Assembly: GCA_963682055.1 (NCBI GenBank)
Contig: OY821745.1
Location: 255,501-319,500 of the forward strand
Reading direction: 5' to 3'
Origin: Primula veris
Lineage: Eukaryota > Streptophyta > Magnoliopsida > Ericales > Primulaceae
DNA length: 64,000 nucleotides
Part shown: positions 35,610 through 49,000 of the stretch, one piece after another
How positions within the stretch are numbered: position 1 is the first letter of the stretch
Layout of the letters: the number at the start of each line of letters is the position of its first letter
Notes under the pieces: generated by a model
The model's input: only the letters and a program-made list of their open reading frames with translations
Told to the model about the DNA's origin: nothing
Database searches by the model: none
Position numbers and translations under genes: made by a program

Positions 35610-38600
35610 TTAGTAACCAGAAGGACCCCCATATATGACCAAACGCCCGGTACCCATATCAGGATCTTCATCTACAACTTGGTATGTTTTACTGTCTGCA
35701 AATACTTCTACATTATCGGCACTGAGTGTACGTTTCCCATCTAGTAATATACAATTGTATATGTAGGCATCAACATTAACATCCCTAAGAATATTTTGAC
35801 CCATGCCCATTGGTGGTTTAATAGTCCCAGGGGGACTAAATACTTCTTCGCCCCATTCTGCAGAAGTAGCCCAATCTGATAGTCCTGTAAAAATGCGTGC
35901 CGGCCAGAATCCAATTTGAATGTTGTCTCCTCCAACTTCTAACCACCAATTCCCATTGATTAAATCCTGTTGTGACAGAATGTTTCTTGTAAAGATTTAC
36001 ATATTTCAACGATGAAGTATATTGTATATAGATCAGTAACTGTGTATTGAGTTTTTATTTAAAACTCAATATAGTGAAAATACAGTTAACATGGACATAT
36101 AATTTCCGAGTCAAAATTCTATGAAGGTGTAATGAAATTTATTCGGTATTGTTTCTTACCCGGTTAAGTAAGACCCCCACATTTTTGTAATTTGTACTAC
36201 CAGGATGCGACACCTGATCAAAGGGCACGTCTAGAGGTATACCAGTATTGACGATAATGAAACCAGGACACCTTGTATTAAAACAAGAAATTTGACCTGC
36301 CTATTATAATTAGACAAACAATAAGTGAAGGGTCGGTCATGACAAAAAAACCATGCAAGTTTTCTTATTTAACTTTAAAATGTTAGCAATATGTACGGTC
36401 ACAACGTTTGTGAATCGTTTTACCAGGTTCAATTTTTGGATAAAATATTTGTTATTTGTCCAATGCACAGCTTTGTTATGCCAGTCTTTTTTGGTATATT
36501 CAATCATTAGTGTTGTCCTATTTTCCTGTAAACATATAACGAACATTATCCCGAAACCCCATATAATCTTTGTACTATTTTTACCTATTCTGTTTCAGCC
36601 ACCCCTTATGAAATTAATCGTCTAACCCCTCTTTCAAATTATAAAAAAGAGTAATATTTTTTGTTCACAATACTGTATATATATATCCCCGTTGGTGAAT
36701 ATTAGGCTGATTTTCGCAGGCTATTGTGACCATTCTGACTATTATCATTTCGGAAACGTATATAGAAAATATATTAGGCATAAAAACTGAGTAAATTAAT
36801 TATGAACTTACATTAAATCGTATGTAGAACCTAGTTCTTTTGTCTCCGTATAGACTTGGATCAACCTTATGAAAAAAAAAACATGATTGATAAAATAGTA
36901 TCATTTTGTTACAATGACTTCTAAGACAATGTAAAAAATGTTAGTAGATCGATGGAAATAATGACAACTTTTTATTAGTGCCCCTTTTTATCGATTTATA
37001 CTTTTACAGTAACTTTGACTATTAGCGATGGTTTTGGGAGTATATCTTGTAGCTAATTTGACTCTTACTAGTTACTTTAATGGAAATTTTAACATAATAT
37101 ATATTTCCAATATTTATACGATTGGGAAAAAAAGGTATGGGATTAGATTCATCATAAATTGGCAAACCAATAACTTTAGACCATATACTAGGATAGCTAC
37201 CTAGCATTACCTATTTACATTTGAATAGTATTATCTACATTTGCCTACAAAATGGGTATAGAAACCGCAGTTTTGTTAAATAGATTGGGGAAATAATTGA
37301 GTTAGAAAAGTGTTAAAATGTCCATGTTTAATCTTATAGATAAGTTTACTTGAAGATATGTATAAAAATACTTACCCTCCATCCAGCTTCGATACTATCA
37401 TTTCCATTTTGTATCTTTACTCTTGCTGCACTATACTGTTTGTCACTACATTGTGGATTATGAAGAGTTATCGACCCACGTGCTCCATTATACTTTTTTC
37501 CGCTGCGTTTTGTTCGAAGTACTGCATACTATAACAAGACTATTAAAAAAAAAATAACATTGACAAGTTGTTTACATGTTTAGAATAGCATTGATATAAC
37601 TTTGTCATAAGGTAATCAATTTAACACCACATTGAACTTTTCACAAAACCAATTAAAGACTTTTAGACTATATGGAATAATTATACATTTCAAAAATGTT
37701 CAATATGTTTACTTGTGAACTTACATGGGCTCCAGGTTCATCATCGTCAACTGTTGGCCTTATCGCTGAAATAAGTCTTTCTCGGATCAAATCTTCTTTC
37801 GTAATCCTTCTAATTGGAACTGTTCCAACTGGACAACCTCCTCCTTTTAATATGAAGTTTGTTGGTTTTCTAATTTCATCCAAAATCTGAACATTTATAC
37901 TCTTATAAGATACCCTCCAACTTTATCGTATCGCTGTACGTACCTATTTAATAAATAATTAAATCATGACCAAAATCGTTGGAAGATGTTTAAGAAACTA
38001 ACTTTATAGTCGAATTTGTAATCCTTCAACAACGGATGATCAAATGCTGGTTGTTGGTAAAAATCTACACAGTCATATACATCTCCATATCCACTCTGCA
38101 CAAACGCAATGATTTTTTTAGATTATATTACCTGAGCAGTGTGACGTCTTAATCTCAATTGTGAATAACCATCTTAAATACAAATCACTTTGAAATAAAC
38201 TCCAAAAGAAACCTTGAGTTGTACAAATATAAATGTCATATGTGAGTATGCGATGCTATTTTTTTCCTCTCTTAGAAATTTTGTGATCCGATGTTAATAG
38301 CGATGTAAACAATTTTACCTAAACCCATCGGATCGGATCGGATTTCGGATCCGATTGGTGGGTTCAGATTCTATTATTTAAAGTCCAGTTTGCTTGAACC
38401 TTTGGGAAATCTATTGGGTTGAGCTTTAAAGGACTACACAATTAGTCAAACTATTTCGCACTGCAATCAGTTTACAATCATATTGCATACTACTCATTGA
38501 TTGTGTGGAATACGATCATTGGCGGAGCCAGAACTTTTGTTCAAAAAGTCAAATTTCCGATTAAAACCCAAACAAGACAACTCAAAAGTAAAGTTTATAT

Positions 38601-39697
38601 CAAACGCAAATAAAACACATATCCAGAAAATATTCAACTAGCATAACAGTATTGTTAGAAACAATAAAAAAATATATGCATGGTTCCTTTCATATAATTT
38701 AGGACACAATGTACTGATTTTTCAAAGTCGTACAACATGCCAATTAAACAATGCATTTCTAAGTCTGGTCATGTAATGCACGACAAAAGTAACTACTTGG
38801 ATAAAAGTGTCAAATTTGTTTTTATTTTTTTGTTTTTTAAAATTTTCATCTTATCACCAGATTTACAAAAGCTAAAACATTAGTAAGAAACAATGGTGTT
38901 ATATTTCATTAGCAAATTTAGCCAAACGTGATTGTACAACATGTCAACAGCTAATCATCAATTGGACCAAAGGTATTCTTCATTAATTCATATAGCAAGC
39001 ACATTATGGCCATATAAATCCATCACGTTATTACAATTCTCTAAATTAGCACATCTTCTAATTATACTTATATGGTTTTAAGAGTATACATACATTTAAT
39101 ATTTCCTACCTAAATTAGCCACGGAATTGATAAAAAAAATAAAAAATGATACGCTGATATTAACAATTGTTCATTGTTCGGCCATGTGTTGTGGAAATTT
39201 TGTCTCTCCTTAGTTTTCCTTGTAATCAAGTATCGGTTTGGCTAATGAGTGCGTTAGAGGCATTGTTTAATAGTATATAAAAGTAACCACATACAAATAC
39301 GAAACAAGGGTAAATTAATATGAAGATAATAAAAATACGAAAGAAGAAGTTGTAGAGTTAAAACTAATTAAGCTTCAACTTGAATCAAATGTGGGAAAGG
39401 ATTCCTTAATTTGGGCTTACTGTATTGATCATAGTGTACCGATCAAAATACGGTCATAAGAAAAATAAAAGAGCAATATTCTTAATTAGGGATTGTTACA
39501 ATTATTAGAATATGCTTAAATATAATAAAATTTACCTGTATGTTCTTGACTGCTGGTTTATTTAAAAGCTTGAGTTGTTTTTCAAGTTCCAAATTATCCT
39601 CGTCACTTATGTTGTACAACGACCTTGCTTCAACTTTGGTATTGCAAATTAGGACATGACATATGAACATAAGCAACACTGTGAAAATTGTGGACAT
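35610..39697 (-). CDS. Neprosin-domain secreted protein (DUF239/DUF4409 family), seven exons
   Basis: CDS complement(join(35610..35966, 36160..36300, 36812..36865, 37376..37528, 37725..37886, 38003..38095, 39536..39697)), 373 aa. All exons are multiples of three and all introns are phase 0 GT-AG. Order: signal peptide MSTIFTVLLMFICHVLICNT; activation-peptide domain (LEKQLKLLNKPAVKNIQ, YDCVDFYQQPAFDHPLL, then GCPVGTVPIRR); neprosin domain with IEAGWRVDPSLYGD, CPGFIIV, FWPARIF, SAEWGEEVFSPPG and the closing YGGPSGY. Family role: neprosin is a glutamic, proline-cleaving peptidase of pitcher-plant fluid made as a zymogen; most plant relatives are untested. The Glu in IEAGW and the Glu cluster in AEWGEE are the candidate catalytic pair. 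The first intron (1.4 kb) is the longest and holds no recognisable insertion. Confidence 0.9.
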
Positions 39698-39916
39698 TTT
39701 GATCTAGTAAAAGAAAGAAAATACAATCACATCATTGATTCATTTTATCATACATAATACTCAAAATCTTTGTTAACACATTTAGATAGAAAAACATAAG
39801 AGCCTAAATTCTTAATGTACCGTACAAAGTAATTCTCAACTTATTCAACATGTAATCATACCTTTTTCTTTGCTTTTATTAGAAACAATTTAAACTATTT
39901 TCTTCTCTGCAAATTG

Positions 39917-39927
39917 GTTTATATAAG
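39917..39927 (-). promoter_or_regulatory. Candidate TATA box of the neprosin-domain gene
   Basis: TTATATAAAC on the minus strand, about 220 bp before the start codon. Position is plausible for a leader of about 190 bp; inferred. Confidence 0.4.
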
Positions 39928-40422
39928 GGGTTGTAGAGGCTTTATTTTGATTCACAAAATCCTTGTATTTAAGTTTTAATGCAGAGTATTATCAACATCT
40001 TAATTGGAAAATATCCATTCAAGATGTACGGAGATTTCATGTATATCAAATTAAATGGAAATCGGATTTATCAGTTTCACACTTTGATACATACACGGTA
40101 CTTGGTCATGTCTAATCTTTGTAATATATAGATATTTCTCAAACTGTATTATAGTTTATATCTTAGTTTAAATTTTGTATTGTTAACTTATCTACCACTT
40201 AATTAAGGATCGGTTCATGAAACTAAAAGTAATTAAGCATTGATCCATTTTTCCTAACTAACCAATAAAAATATAAAAAGTAAGAAAAAATGAAAAAAAA
40301 TTCAGAAACTAAAAAAAAAACTTTAAAGAGGCAAAACACAAAAAAAAACACGAATAAAATTTAAAAAATCCCAAAAAAATCTAAAATCAACAAAAATCTA
40401 AAAAAAAAAAAAAAAAAAAAAA

Positions 40423-41215
40423 AGTCTGAGTCGTCTTAATTTATTTTAAAAACAATCTGGGTTATTTTTAAGTCATTTTAAAAACAGTCTGAGTAATTTT
40501 AAAAACGGTCTTAATCGTTTTAAGTCATTTTAAACACAGTCTGAGTCATTTTAAATCATTTTAAAAGCAGTCCGCGTCGTTTCAATTAATTTAAAAACAG
40601 TCTACGTCTTTTTGAGTTATTTTAAAAACAGTCTGAGTCGTTTCAATTCATTTAAAAATAGTCTACGTCGTTTTGAGTTATTTTAAAAACAATTTGAGTC
40701 GTTTTGAGTTATTTTAAAAACAGTTTGAGTAATTTGAAAAACACTTTGAGTCTTTTTAAGTAATTTTAAAAACAGTCTGAGTTATTTTAAATCATTTTAA
40801 AAATAATCCGAGTTGTTTTAAGTCATTTGAAAAACAGTCTAAGTCATTTTAAGTAATTTTAAAAACAGTCTGGGTCATTTTAACTAATTTTAAAAACAAT
40901 GTGAGTCGTTTTAAGACATTTTAAAAACAGTGTGAGTCGTTTTAAGTCACTTTAAAAGTAGTATGAGTCATTTGAAAAACAATTTGAGTCATTTTAAATC
41001 CTTTTAAAAACAGTCTGAGTCGTTTTAAGTCATTTTAAAAACAGTCTGAGTCATTTTAAAAAACAGTCTGAGTCGTTTTAAATCATTTTTAAAACAGTCC
41101 GAGTCATTTTAAAAACAGACTGAGTCGTTTTTAAGTCATTGTAAAAACAGTTTGAGTCATTTTTAAGTCATTTTAAATATAATATGAGTCATTTTCAGTC
41201 ATTTTAAAAACGGTT
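40423..41215. repeat. Minisatellite of ~30-bp units
   Basis: About 25 degenerate copies of a unit reading AGTCTGAGTCGTTTTAAGTC followed by ATTTTAAAAAC. Units vary by single substitutions and by loss of the second half, giving some ~20-bp shorter units. It follows a long A run. No reading frame is kept. Confidence 0.9.
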
Positions 41216-41217
41216 TA

Positions 41218-41352
41218 GATAAGCCCGTTGTGGTGAAAGTGATTGATAATCGCATGGGTGTTACCGTTCATTTTGATCTGCAACATAATTCCGTTAACCA
41301 AGTGACGATTAAGGAAATCAGCAGAGTTGGGACGAACTTAAAAACATACTGA
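41218..41352 (+). other. Short coding-like segment of unknown origin
   Basis: Directly after the minisatellite, 44 codons ending in TGA read KPVVVKVIDNRMGVTVHF, then DLQHNSVNQVTIKEISRVGT. Base composition is far less AT-rich than its surroundings and resembles coding sequence. No start codon or splice partner is obvious and the family was not recognised; it may be an exon relic. Confidence 0.3.
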
Positions 41353-43057
41353 CATCCAAATAGTAAACACTAAAGCAGAAAACAACCCATCTAATACAAA
41401 ACCCCAATCAACCAATCAATCAAAAAAGAAAATCGACAGTTACAAAATCGATCTCAAAAGAAATAAACCGCACTCCGGACCCAAAAGTTAACATTTTCGA
41501 ACAATTCTTAGTTTAGCGCCAGTGGAAACAAGCAGATAATAAGTTACCATAGTATAACAAAATCTTAATACATGAATCCTAACTTATTGCTAATTACCAA
41601 AGGATCTTACTATCTATCCAAAATATCGAAAATAGTCGCGAGAAGATAGTATAGTAACACTAATAACAAATATAAAATAGAAATAAAATACAGTGATTTT
41701 ACAGATTCTGAATGGGATGATACTACCACAACTCTATAGTCGGATGATACAATTATTCATTCATTTCTATTTATTCACTAATTATTACTACTCCCGATGT
41801 ACAAAAAAATATTCATGTACAATTTATATTCTCTCCCTGAGCCTTCTCAATTAAGAAAGGGACCAAAATGAAACTAAATAAATTTCAAAACAGTCCCTCT
41901 TGAAGAGAAAGTATATCTACTTAAAGAGAAAGTAACCAGAATGAGAAAGAGGGAAAAATTGAACAACACAACGAGAAAGAGAGAGGGAAAAATTGAACAA
42001 CACCGCATTTTTTCTTATTTCATGTAATCGTAACTTTTTTTTTATGAATCGTAATTTTTTTATTTTACGATTTGACGTTCTGGTCAAACCGTAAGTTTGA
42101 CTTACAATTCGTAATTCAGTTTTACGGTTTTTTAGTTAAATGACGAAATTGCCTCTTGTGTTAAATTAACCTATTTTCCAGTAAGATTCGCCGATCGATA
42201 GGCTGAATACTTTTTTAATTTGCGATAATTAAATGAAAATATGTTAATGTTATATAGCATCAACGAAGATGAAAATAAGGTATAAATGAAACTATCGCAT
42301 GAAATGGTGATAGCAATAAGTGAGACCAAAACCTTTCAATTGTCAAAAACCAAATCTAATCAAAACAGTCATTACACCACACCAACATTTTTAAAAATTA
42401 ACTATATTAACAAATATATATACAATTGTTAAGAACATAATGATGTCATATATTCAAAATTTGATTGAGAAATTTTATAAAACATATAATAACCTATATT
42501 ACTACGTAATGAAAACCGAATTCGGATATGTGTAAGAGCAATTAAAATTGATTTTTATTGTCTGATTTCTAGGATTTTAATTTAAAATTATAAATTAAGA
42601 TATGCTAAAATGTGTTTTTTTGAAAATTCGTTGGTTCTACGGGGACTTGACATGTATAGATCTCAAAAAAATAACGGGAGTAATTTTTTTGAGCCTCAAT
42701 TGAACATCCGAATAAAAAGTTACAAACTTTCAAAGTTTTACATAAATATATTCGGTAAGTAAAAAAATTGTATACCGCCGATCGATAGGGATCAGAACAG
42801 ATCGATCAAACAACCTCACTGAAAAATATATTAATTTAAGACGCATGAGCATTTTCGTTAGGTCAGATTTACGGTTGGACCAGAAAGTCAAACAGACAGG
42901 GACTAAGGTTGTAAAAAAGAAGAAGTTACTGTTCATTAAAAATAAAAATAAAAAATCTGACACAACACAAACAAACTCTCTCTCTCTATATCTATATATC
43001 TATATCTATATATATATATATAATTGTAGCAACAGTCTTTGGATTACTACTTTCCAG

Positions 43058-43852
43058 GTATAATCATCCGTTTTGTGTATTATAAAAGTATGATATCAAT
43101 TTGGTCCGTCAATTGTAGTTTGTAACAGAATTTGGCTATTCGCGCTAATCACTTACTTATTACTTAACTCTGTTTAGTTGCTTCAGTGTTGAGTTATTTC
43201 GTAATTACATGTTTTACCTTTTTTTATTATAAATAATATGTTTACTTCTATTATGATATTACTGATATTGACCCACCCTTTTTTTGTTTTAATATTATGA
43301 ATATATCATTTATTGTTGTAGAACTTTGTTTAAGATTATAATATTTGACCATTTTATTGCCAAATGAATTAGTTTTTGAACTTAAACTTCTTAACTGATA
43401 AAAGTTTCTATTTAATCTCTTTCGGCATTAGTTGAGGGTTCGATCTAACTTTAATTTTTAATTTAATTACTGTAAGAATCGAAGAATTTAAGGTGTTACA
43501 CTAGTTTTAATAATATTTCCAGTGCCCTTTTGTTTACGTATATGCTGTTTTCTTACATTATTGTGATAATATCAACGGAAGGAAATATCCTAAAATCTCA
43601 GGTCTTTCACTCTGCTTAATTAAAAATTACGTGGAAATATTTTGATTGCCGAATGAATTGGGTTTTGAACTTAACTTCTTAAGTCAGAAAAGTTGCTATC
43701 AATCACTTTTGGGCGTTTGTTGATGGTTTGATCTTTGATGTGACTTTAACTTTGTAGTTAATTACTGTAAGAATCGAAGAAATTAAGGTGTTACACTAGT
43801 TTTAATAAAATCTCCGGTGCCCTTTTGTTTACGTATATGCTGTTTTCGTTAG
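43058..43852 (+). other. Probable 5' UTR intron of the WSS1-like gene
   Basis: A good donor (TTTCCAG/GTATAA at 43057/43058) follows a CT-rich leader-like stretch, and TTTTCGTTAG at 43852 is a good acceptor 7 bp before the ATG. No ATG-led coding frame fits between. Leader introns are common in plant housekeeping genes; inferred. Confidence 0.5.
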
Positions 43853-43858
43853 ATATTA
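43355..43858. repeat. Direct duplication in the leader intron of the WSS1-like gene
   Basis: 43355-43560 and 43643-43858 share TTGCC.AATGAATT, TTTTGAACTTAA, TTACTGTAAGAATCGAAGAA, GGTGTTACACTAGTTTTAAT and CCCTTTTGTTTACGTATATG. The second copy supplies the acceptor and the base just before the start codon; the first has lost the TTAG acceptor (TTTTCTTACA). Confidence 0.85.
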
Positions 43859-43859
43859 C

Positions 43860-46010
43860 ATGGACCTTAGTGATCTCAACAAGGTATGGGAAATCAAAGC
43901 TTTGAAAAAGCCTCGAGAAAGTGAGGCCAACGAAGTTCTTCAAAATGTAGCTAAACAAGTGCAACCCATTATGCGTAAGCGTAAATGGAAAGTCAACCTT
44001 CTCTCCGAGTTTTGGTACGACCTCTCATAGTCCTCCCTCAGATTATTTCCACCTTGATAATTTAATGATTTTGTAATTTGGTGATTTTCGATGTTTGAAA
44101 TGTGCAGCCCTCCAAACCCGTCGCTTATGGGGCTAAACATAGATGGAGGTACTGAGGTTAGGATCAGATTGCGTAGACCAAATAACGAGTTGGATTTCTT
44201 TCCTTACAACCAGATTCTTGATACTATGCTTCACGAGCTATGCCACAACGAGGTTGGGCCCCATAATGCCCAGTTTTACAACCTTTTGGACGAACTAAGA
44301 AAGGTTGGTGGCTTTACAATCCTCATGCGTGACAATTCTAGTATATTACTTCCAGTCTTTATGACATTGTTGCAGTTGAACACGTTTTGAAGTAGTGAAA
44401 ATTTCAAGGAAATTCCTTTTTTTTTTGGTTGCTAAAGTAAGAGTTTGTCTTCCTCGGATTGATCAGTTGTTTAACATCTGAAGAGTAGTCTCTCTCGGAT
44501 CATATTTGGTTTACCAGCTTCAAATCTGAGTTTCTTTGGATTTGGCCTGAAAAAGCTAGATATTTTAAATTGTGTGAACCCAACTTTTTTTCTTGACCTC
44601 GATAAAACAGGTTATTTTGTTTAAAAGTTGTAAGCCTGCAGCCAAACAAGCGTCAATTCATTTAAACATTTCCTTCGACCAACTTGTTTTTTGTTTTTAT
44701 TTTCTGCGTTCTCAAAACTTCTTTACTGTCTCGGTAGACCCTTATTCATTTATTATAATTTTCCGTGTTCAAAATTCAAATAGGTAGTCTAAACTACCTA
44801 TCGATGTAGTTAAAAAATCAAATTAATTATTTATGTATTTCATGTACGTCACTTTATATTAATGGAGTCATCTCTACTCTATAGGAATGTGAGGAATTGA
44901 TGGCTAAGGGGATTACAGGGACAGGGCAAGGCTTCGATCTCCCTGGGAGGCGTTTGGGTGGGTTTACTCGTTACCCAACACCACCATCATTAAAACAGAA
45001 TGCAATTTCTGCAGCAGAAACTAGAGCTAAGCGAGGAGCTTTATTGCCATCTGGACCCAAACGTATTGGCGGTGATAGCACCATTATGTCAGCACTCAGT
45101 CCGTTACAAGCTGCCGCTATGGCTGCCGAAAGAAGATTGTTAGATGATGTGTGGTGTGGGTCCCAGAATTTTCATGACGGAGGATCCTCTGAGAGAGTAC
45201 GTGATGATGGATCTATAGATACGTCAAACGCAAGAGAAGCTTCTGTGTCTGGTGCGGAAACTGCGGATGTTGGTGTGATGTGGCAATGCGGTTCTTGCAC
45301 GTTACTAAATCGAGTTAAGTATCTCGTTTCAAATTCAGGTTCCTCTCTTAAAAAAGATGTTTCTCTTTAATTGGGAACACCTCTCTTCGGTTTTTGGAAC
45401 ACTAAAGTTTTTTGAGGCCCTTAATTTCTAAAATGAACACTTGGAAGTTGTTTGGTTGAATGTACTCTTTAAAGATTTGTACATATAATTTTAATTAAAA
45501 AAGAATGGACAAAACTTTGCCTGGTTGTTACTAGAAAAGTATACTTTTTAGTAAACAGACACTTCCTTCAGAAAAGTATATTTTCAACTAATTTACAGTA
45601 TTTTAAACTATTTTTCATCACTCGGAATACAAAGAGTAATACTTATAAATATTGCAAAAATGTAATTCTCATATCAACCAAAAGATGTATATACTTCATT
45701 GTGTCAACCAAGTGTATACTTTTGTACTTTGATACGCCATTAAACGAGCCCCAATTGTTCTCTCTCTCTCACACGTACTTATACTCTCTGATTGTATGTG
45801 TGCTTGTTACTGCAGCCGTTAGCTTTGGTATGTGAAGCCTGCGGAAGTAGTAAGCACACGGGGCAAGGAACTGTTACAAAGAAGACATGGCCTTGCAAAT
45901 TCTGCACTCTGAACAACACTGCTGAGCTAGACAGATGCTTAGCTTGCGGAGAGTGGAGATACTCTTATGGCCCACCTACCTCATCTCGCGGACCCTATGT
46001 TGGCACCTGA
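43860..46010 (+). CDS. WSS1/SPRTN-like WLM-domain metalloprotease with RanBP2 zinc fingers
   Basis: CDS join(43860..44014, 44108..44303, 44885..45313, 45816..46010), 324 aa; all introns GT-AG and in frame. Starts MDLSDLNKVWEIKALKKP, then QPIMRKRKWKVNLLSEFCPP and the zinc-protease site HELCHNEVGPH (His94, Glu95, His98, His104: HExxH plus a third His). KGITGTGQGFDLPGRRLGG and LSPLQAAAMAAERRLLDDVW follow, then two RanBP2-type fingers, WQCGSCTLLN..C..C (250-269) and WPCKFCTLNN..C..C (285-304). Family role: DNA-dependent protease that removes proteins crosslinked to DNA, in the nucleus, often with SUMO or Cdc48 partners. All metal ligands and the catalytic Glu are present, so it should be active. 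The second splice (ELRK/ECEELM) is required to read through. Confidence 0.93.
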
Positions 46011-49000
46011 ACGGGTAAATTCCAAATCAAATTGATCATTATACTCTCCATTGTAGCAAAGTTCATTGTGTATGTAATTTCTTATTTGATCCTTTACATA
46101 TTGTTAAACAAAACATAATTCCTTAACGGTATATAAGAAGGGATCCTTGAGAAAGTATAACATTCATGGTTTGAAAATAAGTGAATTATGCTAGTGGTTA
46201 AAACCAAGTTGGCTGTTATATAGTTGGTGGAGAACACAATCTGTCATCTTCTGCTACTTAGTATGATATTTTTGCATTATGTTGGGTTCACAGAGAATAT
46301 CATTGAGCATATAACATACTGAATCAATTTTATAACTAAATAGCCGAGTTTAGCAACTAGGTCTCTGTATTCAATTGTAGCTCTCGTCTTTTGTTTTTAT
46401 TTTTATGATAGATCACTGATCACATCTTCAGAAACTGTCTTTGTTAGTTTGTGACTACTTTGGTGAAGTGTGTTATAAGTAAAAATACAAATGTTGGAAA
46501 ACCTGAATGAAATTTATGCTCCTTGCTCAAGAAAATGCTTGTTGTAACTCAATATTATTGTTTATACTAGTTTTTCTTTTCTTATGGATGATCATCAAAG
46601 AAACAAACACTTGTGTGGAATTTTGAGCCTACCCCTTGCTTGACTTTACAATATGTGACTTCTCACTTAAGTTTGTTTTCTCCTTTTTCTGGTATTGAAT
46701 ATTCAGGTTTTTTCTAGATTCATAGTATTTACATTTTTTTTTTAAAGTAATACTAAATTCATAGTCAATTCTGGGTGGTAATATTCAGCATTAGTTCAGT
46801 CACACTGTTGAAAAATCATGAATTTTAACGAGTATCCCTTTTTCCTTGTAATTTCTTAGTTCTTCTTTTCAAATGGAACTGAAAAACAAAATAGAAGTCA
46901 AGAGCTTGATTGTTCTGTAAGAAAGTCTTGAAACGATAATCTAAGGATACAAGGTAAAACTTAAAGCCAGCCCAGTTGGATATGTTTTTTAGTTGAACAA
47001 AATAAAAAAGTTTTGAACAATCAAGTATTGTTTCACTACACTTTTCCCATCTAATTCTTAAGGAATCAATTGGCAACAAAATTATTATGGAATAAAAGTG
47101 AAACGCATTCGAATATCACTATAGGAAATCTGGGCTTAAAGTGGAGAAAAAAGTTAAAAGGGCATTATGCTTACAAGTTACAATATAAATAAAATGAGAA
47201 TCAAGTATAAGTGCATCAAATAAGATACCTAATTCTCTCTGTTAGCGTGTGTTTGGAACCCGAAAAACTTATGAGAAAATGAAAATGATTTCCCGAGAAA
47301 ACATTTTTTTTGTGTTTTTTTGCATAAGAAAACCAATAGAAAATAAAATAAAAGAAAGTGAGGGAAACTTTGTATATAACGGGAGAAATCATTTTCCTTC
47401 CAAATTTCAAAAATGGGAGGAAAATGAAAACAAATGAAAAAATTGTGACTAGCTCCCTTTCTCTCTCTTTTTTTCTTTTCTTTTATCTTCATTTTTGAAT
47501 ATTCCAAACAAATGCTCGGAAAATGATTTCAAGTGAACTTTTCTTGCTTTTACTTTCTTTTATTTTCCATGACAATTTCCGGATTCGAAACACACCCTAT
47601 CAAAGTCTATCTTTGTGATAATCTAACTTATGTATTCTCAAAGACTGATTGATTATGAGAAGACTTTTCTAGACCAGCAAAGATGATGGTGTTAGCACCC
47701 AATTGGTGTCTATTAAAAATTGATTATTATTTCAATGGAAGGTACTGTTTACCATCTTTTAATTTTTTAAATTACATTCGTATGGGTTAGTTCACCTGAA
47801 CACACGGTCAAATCATTTATATGACTGTATGTTAATTTATTAATTAATTTGAGCTGTTAAGGCTAAATATTACATTGATCTTTTTTTTGTTCCAATCAAA
47901 CATGTATTCCTACTTCTTCAACTTTTGGTGTATGGATTATGAACTTTTAGAAAGGGAGTTGCTGAAGTTGTAAATATACAACTTCAGCCGCTAAATTTCA
48001 TCCTCGGCGATTGGATTGAGATTTTACGGTTAAGTTTAAGATAGACAGGAACCAAAAAACTTGAGAGATGCGTGGGCACAGGTAAGGGCAGCAATATAAA
48101 CAAATACCAAATAGGAAAAAATATATATTGAAGTACAGAAATGAAACTTTAGTGCGTTCAGCATTTGGCCCATTTTAAAATAAAATAAAAAATCGGGTGA
48201 ACATTTAAAAAAATCAGAATTTGCTGATCGTAGTGTTTATGTCGTGCTTGAGACTGGTGGGTGTTATACGTAACTCATACTCCTATAAAAAAAATAAAAT
48301 ATTCAAATGGATTATTTATATACAGTATTAAGTTTGACTTTGATGAAAATTTTAGTAGGGTGTGCAAGTTTCATTTAATAATAGCTGAGAGTAAGATTTT
48401 GTGCATCATATGTTTTGATACAAGTTAAATTTTGATAACGGTTTGGTGAGTAGACAGTAACTGAGTGAAATTGATGGCTTAACCCCTCAACTAGTCAACT
48501 TGTCCTTGTTAATTCCCATGGTCAACTACTAAATATCTGATCGTTGATATGAATATAAATATTTATGTTTTGTTGTTGTTGTTGTTGTAATCAATGATAT
48601 GAATTTTATGTAATTACACATAAATTACAAATCCAGACGTGTTTTTGCATCTTTAGTGATTATGAGTTCTGTACTGATTTCCTAGAAGGTAAAAAGTAAA
48701 AAAAAAAAAACTTAGCATTTTGTCTATATGAGTAATTGTCTATTGTTGAGTAAATTATTTTAATGTTTTTCCCTGAAATTATTTGGAAAAAAGGACGAGC
48801 GAACATAAACTTGTCATTTTCGAAAGGGAGAAAGAAAACTAAGAAGAATATATAGGTTAGTGGGTCAACGAGGCCAAAAAATACAAATCTACCAAGAATA
48901 TATATAGAAAGATGCTATATTTGTTAAATTAAAGAAGACCCAAGATATATATATTATGGAAATCTAATAAAAGAACCTGGTGCAGTGTGACAGTGACATG

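Larger units (their letters stand above)
39928..43057. other. Spacer between neprosin and WSS1-like genes
   Basis: Very AT-rich. Holds a 22-base A run (about 40401-40423), the minisatellite described separately, a short coding-like segment at 41218-41352, a tandem GAGAGGGAAAAATTGAACAA pair (about 41946-42003), and a TA-rich microsatellite at about 42985-43021 next to the presumed leader exon of the WSS1-like gene. Confidence 0.5.
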
